Notes under the pieces: model-generated
What the model saw: the letters and a program-made list of their open reading frames with translations, nothing else
Databases searched by the model: none
Told to the model about the DNA's origin: nothing
Assembly (NCBI RefSeq): GCF_002135235.1
Contig: NZ_NEGB01000004.1
Span: 186,001 to 250,000, forward strand
Length of the DNA stretch: 64,000 bases
Direction: 5' to 3'
From: Acinetobacter silvestris
GTDB lineage: Bacteria; Pseudomonadota; Gammaproteobacteria; Pseudomonadales; Moraxellaceae
Part shown: positions 1 through 8,241 of the stretch, piece after piece
Position numbering within the stretch: position 1 is the first letter of the stretch
How the letters are laid out: each line of letters begins with the position of its first letter
Position numbers and translations under genes: made by a program

Positions 1-1
1 G

Positions 2-655
2 CTCATGAGCCGTTTTGCACTAGGTTTAGACAATAAAGGTGCGCCCTATAATTTATATGATATGGCCGATGACGTCGCTCTGTTGATTGACCGTTTAGGT
101 CTAGAAAAAACCCATATTTTGGGTGCATCTATGGGCGGCATGATTTCACAGATTCTTGCAGCAAAATACCCTGAGAAAGTTGAAAAGATCGGATTATTAT
201 TTACCAGTAATAATCAACCTTTGCTCCCACCACCATTTCCTAAACAACTGTTCAGTTTAATTGGTAAACCTGAATCTCGAGATGAACAAGGTATTATCAA
301 TCATTCATTAAAGGTATTTAAGCATATTGGTTCACCTGGTTATGTCAACCACATGGAAACTATGCAAACCGCACAAAAATTATATCAGCGCAGTTACCAT
401 CCTGCTGGTGTACTTCAACAGTTTTTAGCCATATTATGTACAGGCTCATTACTTCAACTGGACAAACAAATCCAAAAACCAACCCTTGTGGTTCATGGTT
501 CTAAAGACCGTTTGCTCCTACCAAGTCATGGGAAGGCTGTTGCTAAAGCAATTTCAGACGCTAAATTTGAATTAATTGAAGGAATGGGGCATGATATGCC
601 TCCGCACTTTATTCCTCAACTTAGCGGTTTATTTACGCATCACTTTAAATCATAA
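2..655 (+). CDS. alpha/beta hydrolase, C-terminal part (5' end outside window)
   Basis: The reading frame is open at the left edge, so the N-terminus is missing; the first ATG at 5 is internal, because the next residues (SRFALGLDNKG...YDMADDVALLIDRLGL) match the middle of alpha/beta hydrolases. The nucleophile elbow GASMGGM gives the catalytic Ser. A late Asp in VHGSKDRLLLP and a His in GMGHDMPP complete the triad in the usual order. Such enzymes hydrolyse esters or related bonds; the substrate cannot be read here. The stop is 13 bases before the oxyR start, so the two are probably cotranscribed. Fold assignment is sure, function is not. Confidence 0.85.
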   Translation, partial: LMSRFALGLDNKGAPYNLYDMADDVALLIDRLGLEKTHILGASMGGMISQILAAKYPEKVEKIGLLFTSNNQPLLPPPFPKQLFSLIGKPESRDEQGIINHSLKVFKHIGSPGYVNHMETMQTAQKLYQRSYHPAGVLQQFLAILCTGSLLQLDKQIQKPTLVVHGSKDRLLLPSHGKAVAKAISDAKFELIEGMGHDMPPHFIPQLSGLFTHHFKS

Positions 656-668
656 ACATCAGGACACT

Positions 669-1574
669 ATGGCTGCATTACCATCCCTAAGACAACTGTC
701 ATATCTTGTGACACTGTCTGAGACGCTGCACTTTACTGAAGCAGCGCGTCGTTCATTCGTAACTCAATCGACTTTATCGGGTGGGATTATGGAACTTGAG
801 CGTTTATTGGGTGGCGTACTCGTTGAACGTGATCGCCAAAATGTACGTTTAACCCCTTTAGGCGAACAGGTTGTTGCACGAGCTCGTGTTCTACTCGCAG
901 ATGCACAAGACTTAATGCGTTTAAGTCGTGAAATGAGTGAGCCTTTAACTGGTGACTTACATCTTGGAATTATTCCAACGATTGCGCCATTTATTTTGTC
1001 GCGTTTGTTAGAGGAAGTGCATAAGCAACTACCAAAAATTCAATTACATTTGCATGAAGCCCAAAGTGAAAAAATTGTAGAAAAACTCGAACATGGTAAT
1101 TTAGACATGATCGTTTTAGCTTTACCTTTTGATACGCGTGGCTTAAAAGTTGCTGAAATTGCAAAAGAAAATTTATTTTTAGTTTGTAATAAAGCAGATC
1201 AAAATGCAGTACATGCCAAAAGCTTAGAGGATTTAGACTTATCCCATTTAATGCTTTTAGAAGAAGGTCATTGTCTACGTGATCACACTCTTAGCGTGTG
1301 CCCTATTGGCGAACGTAAAAATGATCATCGTTTAAAAGCAAGTTCGTTACCGACACTGGTTGAAATGGTCAGTTCAGATTTAGGTTTTACCTTACTTCCT
1401 GAAATTGCTTTACATGCCAACATGCTCAAGAGTAATGACAAAATTATCATTAAATCAATTGAGAATGCGCCTTCACGTATCCTCTCGTTGGTAACACGTA
1501 AGAGCACACCATTACAAAGTGAGTTTGATGTGTTATTACAGATTCTGCAAAAAGTGACTGCAAATCTGCATTGA
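669..1574 (+). CDS. oxyR: LysR-family hydrogen-peroxide-responsive regulator OxyR
   Basis: 301 aa. An N-terminal winged helix (about residues 5-65, LRQLSYLVTLSETLHFTEAA) is followed by a LysR substrate domain. The motif GHCLRDHTLSVC places Cys202 and Cys211 nine residues apart, exactly as the redox pair Cys199/Cys208 of E. coli OxyR, which forms a disulfide on peroxide exposure and turns on catalase and peroxidase genes. I chose the ATG at 669 because the conserved N-terminus begins there; a longer in-frame start at 576 lies inside the preceding hydrolase. A strong hairpin terminator follows the stop. Confidence 0.93.
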   Translation: MAALPSLRQLSYLVTLSETLHFTEAARRSFVTQSTLSGGIMELERLLGGVLVERDRQNVRLTPLGEQVVARARVLLADAQDLMRLSREMSEPLTGDLHLGIIPTIAPFILSRLLEEVHKQLPKIQLHLHEAQSEKIVEKLEHGNLDMIVLALPFDTRGLKVAEIAKENLFLVCNKADQNAVHAKSLEDLDLSHLMLLEEGHCLRDHTLSVCPIGERKNDHRLKASSLPTLVEMVSSDLGFTLLPEIALHANMLKSNDKIIIKSIENAPSRILSLVTRKSTPLQSEFDVLLQILQKVTANLH

Positions 1575-1591
1575 ATGTTAATGTAATATTT

Positions 1592-1618
1592 AAAGGGAGG
1601 CTAAAGCCTCTCTTTTTT
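1592..1618 (+). terminator. intrinsic terminator after oxyR
   Basis: GGGAGGCT and AGCCTCTC form an 8-bp stem with one G-U pair around a 2-nt loop, followed by six T. It ends the hydrolase-oxyR transcript. Confidence 0.85.
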
Positions 1619-1828
1619 ATGCCCAGATCTTTATAATCACTCAATTATTAATTCAGCAGCAGTAATCAAATTATAGTTCCGCTATCTATCAAAAATATTT
1701 AAAAAATTAGTTACACAATAACTTAAATTAAACTGATTAAAAATACCCAATTATAGGGATAGCACTTCTGTTTGAATTCCGACACAGTAGCTCTGGATAA
1801 TTAAAAAAGATTGTGGGAACAAAACATA

Positions 1829-2506
1829 GTGAATGAACTCATATTACCCGTGCCGGTCGTCATTATTGAAGATGAACCTCTCATTCAAATTCGTTTGCAA
1901 AATATTCTAGTAGAATTAGGTTATCCCCTTGATCAAATTATTTTAGCTTCTGGTGTTCAAGAAGCAAAATTGAAGTGTAATCAATATCTGCCTAATTTTG
2001 CTTTAGTTGATTTGGGCTTACCCGATGGCAATGGAATAGAATTAATTGAGCAGTTTAAACACAATGATCTCGATATTTCCATATTGGTTATCTCAGCATG
2101 GAGTACTCAAGATGCCATTTTAGGAGCACTCAAGGCGGGTGCCACTGGCTATGTACTCAAAGAGCGAGATGACTTAGAAATTTCACTGGCTATCCGCAGT
2201 GTTGTGCGGGGTGGCGCGCCAATAGATCCTTTTATTGCTCGACAAATTTTAGAACAAATGGAAACTGCTACTCAAACTGAAGCTCAAACTATTGAAAATA
2301 AAATAGAAAGTGATTTACTTTCTATACGAGAACATGAAATATTAGAATTGGTGGCAAAAGGTATGAGCAACAGAGAGATTGCCAATTTTTTAAACTTATC
2401 GCGTTATACAGTCGAATGTCATATCAAATATATTTACCGAAAACTATCCGTTTCAAGCAGAATAAAAGCAATCAATACAGCGCGTTCAATGGGTATATTA
2501 CATTAA
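1829..2506 (+). CDS. NarL/FixJ-type two-component response regulator
   Basis: About 225 aa. The receiver domain (residues 1-120) shows the acidic pair Glu14/Asp15, the phospho-acceptor Asp61 in ALVDLGLPDG and a Lys in GYVLKERDD. The C-terminal LuxR-type helix-turn-helix (LSIREHEILELVAKGMSNREIANFLNLSRYTV) binds DNA. Start choice: the frame is open from a TTG at 1811, but the GTG at 1829 has a GGGA motif about 10 bases upstream and begins right before the receiver fold, so I prefer it. The partner kinase overlaps the 3' end by about 90 bases. The regulon is not visible. Confidence 0.85.
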   Translation: MNELILPVPVVIIEDEPLIQIRLQNILVELGYPLDQIILASGVQEAKLKCNQYLPNFALVDLGLPDGNGIELIEQFKHNDLDISILVISAWSTQDAILGALKAGATGYVLKERDDLEISLAIRSVVRGGAPIDPFIARQILEQMETATQTEAQTIENKIESDLLSIREHEILELVAKGMSNREIANFLNLSRYTVECHIKYIYRKLSVSSRIKAINTARSMGILH

Positions 2507-4365
2507 TTCTTTATCTACTCATTACTTACGGTTGTTTAAAGATTGCACCGAGCTATGGGAGTCAATTCTTAGACATTGATCAGCCTAAAAACTGTTATGT
2601 TCAAAATCCAAAAATTTCAGTTGTGCAAGCGACATCGAACCCCGAAGTTCCACCAAACACAGGTTGGATTCCTGTAACCTTGCCAGACAATTGGGGTAAA
2701 CGTTGGAAGGGCTATACGGGTACAGCTTGGTATAAATATGAATGGAATTATAACTGCCCTAAAAATACGGCTCCGCTCTCTATCGCTATTGATTATCTCA
2801 ATATGGCTGGTGCTGTTTATCTCAACGATGAACTGCTTTGGAAAGATTACTCCTTGGTCGAACCTATTTCACGAAGTTGGAATAAGCCTCAATTATTGAA
2901 TATTCCGCAAAGTGCCATTCGGCAAGGTCACAACACCTTATTGATCCGAATTGTTGGTTTTGCAACTCAATCCTCGGGCTTAGGTGAAATTCATCTGGGT
3001 GATTCGACTACAACTTCTAAATATTATGAACAAAGAATTTGGCAACATCGAACCTTACATTTTATTAACTTAATCTTTACTGCAACACTGGGATTGATTG
3101 GACTTTTCATTTGGTTATTTCGTAGATCTGATAGTAGCTTTGGATGGTTTGCTCTCGCTTCTTTTACTTGGGCAATATTTTTAAGCAATTTATTAATTAC
3201 GGAACCACCATTTCAACTGAGTGTTTGGGCTATTGCAAAAATTAATGTGCTAATGGTACTGATTTACTCAATCTCAATTAGTCTCTTTTGTTGGCGATTT
3301 GCACAAAAACGGTTTCCACGCATTGAAAAACTTTATGGATTATTGACCATATTCTCACTCGTACTGCTTCTTTTGGTACCAACTAATCAGCTCGGTTCTG
3401 CACTTGCATTTGTATTTTTTTCAGGTGCGACCATCTTCTTTTTAAATTCGTTAAGTTATCCTTTTATCATCTTCAAATCTAAAAAAATTGAGTACTATTT
3501 ACTCGCATTTTGCTTAATGATTTATTTATGGGTTGGCTTATATGATTTATATTTATTGCTCTTTAAACCTAAAGTTATTTTCTTTTTAACCCCCTATGCG
3601 GCTCCAATTACAGCGTTATTTATTGCGATAATTTTGGCTATGCGTTTGGCAAAAAACATCAACAAAATTGATAATTTCAATAAAATTCAAGCCATAAAAA
3701 TTTTAAAAGTGTCCGAAGAATTAAGTTACTCGCTCAACACCCAACACCAACTTGAATTACAAAATTCACGCTTACAAGAACGTATTCAACTGTCGCATGA
3801 CCTGCATGATGGATTAGGTGGCTCTATCGTTCGCTCTATGATTATTGTTGATCAAAGTAAACAGCCACTAAGTAATCAGCAGTTTTTATCTATACTCAAG
3901 CTCCTGCGTAATGATCTACGACAAGTCATCGATAGCGGTTCCAGTATCGGCAATAAAACGCCTGAAACACCTCAAATTTGGCTTGCACCTTTGCGTCATC
4001 GTTTTATTCAAATTTTTGATGAACTAGACATTGATTCTCAATGGAGTTCGCCAGAATCCTGGATGAATCAACCCTCAGCAATTCAATGTTTAACCTTATC
4101 TCGAGTATTAGAAGAAGCGCTCACCAATATTGTAAAACATAGTAAAGCGACTGAAATTTCGGTAACACTTCATTATCTTGAGCGACATCAACTCGAACTT
4201 TTAATTCAGGACAATGGTGTTGGTTTTGATGTTCAAGCAAATGAACTAATGGGTTTAAGTGTCGGTATGCAAAGTATGAAAATTAGAATGGGACGTATTG
4301 GTGGACAACTAGAAATTCAATCTACTCCAGGTAAAACCACCTTGAAAGCCTGCATTAGCTCGTAA
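2416..4365 (+). CDS. sensor histidine kinase with 7TMR-DISM-like sensor region
   Basis: 649 aa. Residues about 20-38 form a first membrane segment, then a beta-rich periplasmic region of roughly 170 residues (YLNMAGAVYLNDELLWKD...) resembles the galactose-binding-like sensor of DISM proteins. Several hydrophobic segments (about 215-420) follow. The HisKA_3 box LSHDLHDGLGG puts the phospho-His at residue 464; the ATPase domain shows an N box (EEALTNIVKHSKAT) and a DNGVGFD box. It should phosphorylate the adjacent regulator. The ATG at 2416 lies inside the regulator gene; no canonical in-frame start is seen nearer its stop, so the overlap seems real. The signal is unknown. Confidence 0.85.
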   Translation: MSYQIYLPKTIRFKQNKSNQYSAFNGYITLILYLLITYGCLKIAPSYGSQFLDIDQPKNCYVQNPKISVVQATSNPEVPPNTGWIPVTLPDNWGKRWKGYTGTAWYKYEWNYNCPKNTAPLSIAIDYLNMAGAVYLNDELLWKDYSLVEPISRSWNKPQLLNIPQSAIRQGHNTLLIRIVGFATQSSGLGEIHLGDSTTTSKYYEQRIWQHRTLHFINLIFTATLGLIGLFIWLFRRSDSSFGWFALASFTWAIFLSNLLITEPPFQLSVWAIAKINVLMVLIYSISISLFCWRFAQKRFPRIEKLYGLLTIFSLVLLLLVPTNQLGSALAFVFFSGATIFFLNSLSYPFIIFKSKKIEYYLLAFCLMIYLWVGLYDLYLLLFKPKVIFFLTPYAAPITALFIAIILAMRLAKNINKIDNFNKIQAIKILKVSEELSYSLNTQHQLELQNSRLQERIQLSHDLHDGLGGSIVRSMIIVDQSKQPLSNQQFLSILKLLRNDLRQVIDSGSSIGNKTPETPQIWLAPLRHRFIQIFDELDIDSQWSSPESWMNQPSAIQCLTLSRVLEEALTNIVKHSKATEISVTLHYLERHQLELLIQDNGVGFDVQANELMGLSVGMQSMKIRMGRIGGQLEIQSTPGKTTLKACISS

Positions 4366-4385
4366 TTTTTATCATAATACATTTT

Positions 4386-4424
4386 AACGAACCATCAGCA
4401 TGTCTTGATGGTTCGTTAGGTTTT
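4386..4424. terminator. bidirectional hairpin between convergent genes
   Basis: A perfect 12-bp stem (AACGAACCATCA / TGATGGTTCGTT) around an 8-nt loop lies between the kinase stop and the ppk1 stop. A TTTT run follows on the + side; the - side has a poor T tract. Confidence 0.7.
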
Positions 4425-4426
4425 AA

Positions 4427-6508
4427 TTAACCTGTCACTGTTTCAATTAAATTTTGCTGGGCATTATACAATACCTCACCCTCTTTCGGTTGTGGTCGAA
4501 TCCAAGTGCCATCACCTTGAAGTAGCCATGCTTGAGTATTGTCTTTTAAATAATTGATTAAACCTTGTTGGTAAATCCGTTTTTTCAATGCTGGATCTTC
4601 AATCGGGAAACAGACTTCCACGCGATTAAATAAATTACGATCCATCCAATCTGCACTCGAACAATAAATACGTGAATGACCACCATTACCAAAGTAATAT
4701 ACCCGTGTATGTTCTAAGAAACGCCCTACAATAGAACGGACACGGATATTTTCAGATAAATTTGGTAGACCAGGACGTAAACAACAAATTGAACGAATAA
4801 TTAAATCAATTTGCACACCTGCTTGTGAAGCTTCATAAAGTTTATTAATCAATTGAACTTCTGTTAATGCATTCACTTTAATAATAATTTTAGCTGGCTT
4901 GCCTGCTTTTGCTAATGCAATTTCATCATCAATAAAGGCAATCAGTTGAGCATGTAAAGTAAAAGGTGCGTGCAATAATTTTTTCAGCTTCGCCATTTTC
5001 CCCATGCCTGTTAGCTCTTGGAAAATTCGATGTACATCTTCACATAGCTCTTTATCCGTGGTGAGCAAACCATAATCGGTATAAATTCGAGCATTAGTGG
5101 CATGGTAATTCCCTGTACCCAAATGCACATAACGGATCAATTTATTATTTTCACGACGAACCACCAAAATCATTTTGGCATGCGTCTTATAACCCACAAT
5201 GCCATACACGACCACGGCACCCGCTTCTTGTAGTACATTGGCCACTGCAATATTTGACTCTTCATCAAAACGAGCCCGCAGCTCGATCACCGCAGTGACT
5301 TCCTTACCATTGCGTGCCGCTTCTGCCAGCACTTGTACAATCTCGGAATCTGCCCCACTACGGTACAAAGTTTGCTTAATGGCTAATACTTGTGGATCAC
5401 GGGCAGCTTCACGCAGTAAATTAATTACAGGTGCAAATGATTCAAATGGATGATGGAGTAAAATGTCTTGTTTCTGCATTGCTGAAAAAATATTTTCAGT
5501 TTTTTTCAATACTTTAGGAATAGCAGGAACATGCGAATCATAGCGTAAATGTGGCAACTTAAAATTAGAAACTAAGCGTGCAAGGTTAACTGGACCATCC
5601 ACTTTATAAAGTTGTTCATCTTCTAAATCGAATTCATTTAACAAATATTCATAGATATGCTTTGGACAGTTTTCTGTCACTTCCAAACGTACTGCACGGC
5701 CAAAACGACGAGAGCTCAACTCACCTTTCAATGCCTTCGCTAGATCTTCAACATCTTCGTTCAAAGCCAAGTCAGCATTTCGAGTCACACGGAATTGATA
5801 ACAGCCTGTTGCGGTCATTCCCGGAAACAAGTCCGATACATGCTCATGAATAATGGCAGATAACATCACAAAATGCTCTTTTCCACCGGTCAACTCATCA
5901 GGTAAACGAACCACACGTGGTAAAGATCGCGGTGCTGGTACCACAGCTAAATCAATTTGACGACCAAAGGCGTCTTTACCCTCTAAAGTCACTATAAAAT
6001 TTAAACTTTTATTCACTAAACGTGGAAATGGATGCGCTGGATCTAGGCTAATTGGTGTTAATACTGGAGCAACTTGCTCTTGAAAATACTTTTTAATCCA
6101 AACGGATTGTGCTGGCGTTAATTCACCACGGCGTAAAAAACAAATATCTGCTTCACGTAATTTTGGGAAAATTTCATCATTTAAGATTCGATACTGACGT
6201 TCAATTGCAGCATGTGTAGTTTTAGAAATCGTTTCTAAAATTTGCTTCGGCGTAAAACCATCTGGACTACGACTCTCATTGCCTAAGGTCAGCTGCTCCA
6301 TTACCCCAGCAACGCGGATTTCAAAGAACTCATCCATATTCCGAGAGAATATTAATAAGAAATTTAAACGCTCAAGTAATGGATGTAAAGGATCTACCGC
6401 TTGTTCTAAAACACGTAAATGAAAATCTAAAATTGAAAGTTCACGATTAATATAGCGCTCGTTATAAGAATATTCTGGAAGCGTATCGTTCGTTACTGCG
6501 GTATTCAT
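4427..6508 (-). CDS. ppk1: polyphosphate kinase 1
   Basis: About 693 aa, normal for Ppk1, which reversibly builds polyphosphate from ATP. The N-terminal region starts with [19 protein letters not shown], typical of the family. The catalytic domains carry [15 protein letters not shown] (the autophosphorylated His) and [14 protein letters not shown] (the second conserved His), plus [15 protein letters not shown] near the end. The ATG at 6508 is preceded by AGGT about 8 bases upstream; a slightly longer start at 6523 is possible. Transcribed alone, upstream of a terminator shared with the kinase gene. Confidence 0.95.
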   Translation of the reverse strand: MNTAVTNDTLPEYSYNERYINRELSILDFHLRVLEQAVDPLHPLLERLNFLLIFSRNMDEFFEIRVAGVMEQLTLGNESRSPDGFTPKQILETISKTTHAAIERQYRILNDEIFPKLREADICFLRRGELTPAQSVWIKKYFQEQVAPVLTPISLDPAHPFPRLVNKSLNFIVTLEGKDAFGRQIDLAVVPAPRSLPRVVRLPDELTGGKEHFVMLSAIIHEHVSDLFPGMTATGCYQFRVTRNADLALNEDVEDLAKALKGELSSRRFGRAVRLEVTENCPKHIYEYLLNEFDLEDEQLYKVDGPVNLARLVSNFKLPHLRYDSHVPAIPKVLKKTENIFSAMQKQDILLHHPFESFAPVINLLREAARDPQVLAIKQTLYRSGADSEIVQVLAEAARNGKEVTAVIELRARFDEESNIAVANVLQEAGAVVVYGIVGYKTHAKMILVVRRENNKLIRYVHLGTGNYHATNARIYTDYGLLTTDKELCEDVHRIFQELTGMGKMAKLKKLLHAPFTLHAQLIAFIDDEIALAKAGKPAKIIIKVNALTEVQLINKLYEASQAGVQIDLIIRSICCLRPGLPNLSENIRVRSIVGRFLEHTRVYYFGNGGHSRIYCSSADWMDRNLFNRVEVCFPIEDPALKKRIYQQGLINYLKDNTQAWLLQGDGTWIRPQPKEGEVLYNAQQNLIETVTG

Positions 6509-6570
6509 ACAACAGACCTGCATCTATAAGACTTTACATAAGTATGCTTCAAATTTGTGACAATTTCATA

Positions 6571-6599
6571 AAAAAAGCACATTAAAATGTGCTTTTTTT
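6571..6599 (-). terminator. intrinsic terminator after mtgA
   Basis: GCACAT / ATGTGC with a TAAA loop, flanked by six A on one side and seven T on the other, so it can work on both strands; it lies directly downstream of mtgA. Confidence 0.85.
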
Positions 6600-6618
6600 G
6601 TCTTTTAAAATCATGTTG

Positions 6619-7293
6619 TTAATCAGGAATTCGGGTATAACGCATATATTTCAAAATCATTCGTTTCCGACTTTGGACTTTTGCATCATCTTGATGGTCT
6701 TGATAATATTTAGGATTAGGTAAAATTGCTGCTAAAAATGCGGCCTGCTCCTGATTGAGCTTATTTGCACTTCTGCCAAAATAATGTTGTGCTGCCGCTT
6801 CAACACCATAAATATGATCACCAAACTCCACAGAGTTCATATAGACCTCTAAAATACGGCGTTTGGTCCACATGCGCTCCATCATGGTTGTAGCAATCGT
6901 TTCTTGCCCCTTACGAATCAATGAACGACGATTATAAAAGAATAAATTTTTCGCCAATTGTTGTGAAATGGTCGATCCACCTGCCACAACTTTATCTTTT
7001 TTTAGATTGCGCTGTAATGCACCTTCAATTCCATCCCAATCAAAGCCATGGTGATCGACAAATTTAGCATCTTCAGCAGCAACGATGGCATGCTTAAAGT
7101 TATCACTAATATCAGCATAATCACGCCATTGATGTTTGATCGGTTCAAAGTCTGACAAATAAGTCCAACGCATAAACATGGTGGTTTCGACAGCGTGCGT
7201 CCGCCAATACACCAGACTTGAAAAAATCCATAATTGAATAATAATCAGAATACTGACAATGATTAACAAACTACGAACAATAAAGGCTTTCAT
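6619..7293 (-). CDS. mtgA: monofunctional peptidoglycan glycosyltransferase
   Basis: 224 aa. A single N-terminal membrane anchor (about residues 7-28) is followed by a GT51 domain. The motif [18 protein letters not shown] holds the catalytic Glu, and [15 protein letters not shown] is the second diagnostic box; no transpeptidase domain follows, which fits MtgA rather than a class A PBP. It polymerises lipid II into glycan strands at the inner membrane. It is divergent from the rhomboid gene, with about 75 bases between starts. Confidence 0.94.
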   Translation of the reverse strand: MKAFIVRSLLIIVSILIIIQLWIFSSLVYWRTHAVETTMFMRWTYLSDFEPIKHQWRDYADISDNFKHAIVAAEDAKFVDHHGFDWDGIEGALQRNLKKDKVVAGGSTISQQLAKNLFFYNRRSLIRKGQETIATTMMERMWTKRRILEVYMNSVEFGDHIYGVEAAAQHYFGRSANKLNQEQAAFLAAILPNPKYYQDHQDDAKVQSRKRMILKYMRYTRIPD

Positions 7294-7368
7294 GTCAGTG
7301 TGTTACTCCGAATATTTTGGAATTTCATGCTAAGCTGAACTTATCAATAAAAATATAGAAACGAGCGC

Positions 7369-8181
7369 ATGTCTGATCGTCAACACACGCCTACCTTTGT
7401 ACAAGCACAAAATATGAGTGGAAAAATTACCCTACTACTGATTGCCATCAACGTTGGATTATTTGCTTGGCAAATTTTAACTGGGGTTAATATTACAGAC
7501 CCAAGCACGGCTGATGCATTACGTTGGGGGGCTGATTATGCACCTTTAACCTTTTTAGAGGAACCATTTCGTTTATTGAGTAGTATGTTTTTCCATTTTG
7601 GATTAATACATTTAATGTTCAATATGTGGGCACTCTATGTCTTTGGAAATGTCGCTGAAGAAACTTTAGGTCGTGTTTATTATCTTGGTTTATACGTACT
7701 TGCCGGCCTAATGGGTAGTTTACTCAGTGGCTATTTAGATATTCGGCATAGTTATGAATTACTACAAAATTTCGATCCAAGCTTAATACCACGCGTATCC
7801 GCAGGAGCATCTGGAGCCGTAATGGGACTTGGTGGAGCACTGACCGTGTTGTCATTATTTCCTCCAACGCCAAATCAGCGTTTTATTTTGGATCAAAAAT
7901 CACTCATTACGGTATTGGCAATTAACCTTGCATTTGGTTTCTTTGCAACGGGAATTAATAATGCAGCGCATATTGGCGGTATGCTCATGGGTGCATTCTT
8001 GGCTTTAACCTGGTATGTCCTACAACGCCTTAGACAGGGAATCATTGCGCAGATCATCGTGCTGATCTTGGGTGCACTGATCACTTACGCCGTATATTTA
8101 TATTGCCACAGTCTGGTTCAAGCAATTACGCCACTCTGGCAAGAAGCCATTACTCAAATGCGTAGCCAAGTAAAATTTTAA
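7369..8181 (+). CDS. rhomboid-family intramembrane serine protease
   Basis: 270 aa with about six or seven hydrophobic segments. The catalytic dyad is visible: Ser148 in SAGASGAVMG and His201 in NNAAHIGGML; the HFGLIHLMFNMWAL segment gives the usual His and Asn of helix 2. Rhomboids cut substrates inside the membrane. Start ATG at 7369 lies shortly after a purine-rich GAAACGAGCG stretch. A second, unrelated-looking rhomboid is at 16.4 kb. Substrate unknown. Confidence 0.9.
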   Translation: MSDRQHTPTFVQAQNMSGKITLLLIAINVGLFAWQILTGVNITDPSTADALRWGADYAPLTFLEEPFRLLSSMFFHFGLIHLMFNMWALYVFGNVAEETLGRVYYLGLYVLAGLMGSLLSGYLDIRHSYELLQNFDPSLIPRVSAGASGAVMGLGGALTVLSLFPPTPNQRFILDQKSLITVLAINLAFGFFATGINNAAHIGGMLMGAFLALTWYVLQRLRQGIIAQIIVLILGALITYAVYLYCHSLVQAITPLWQEAITQMRSQVKF

Positions 8182-8201
8182 ATCACTTATTTTGAATCAA
8201 A

Positions 8202-8223
8202 CTCCCATCCTTAAAGATGGGAG
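8202..8223. terminator. hairpin between convergent rhomboid and ABC genes
   Basis: Perfect 8-bp stem CTCCCATC / GATGGGAG with a 6-nt loop. No clear T run follows on either strand, so termination is plausible but not certain. Confidence 0.5.
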
Positions 8224-8241
8224 CTTAGAAAGCAATTATCG

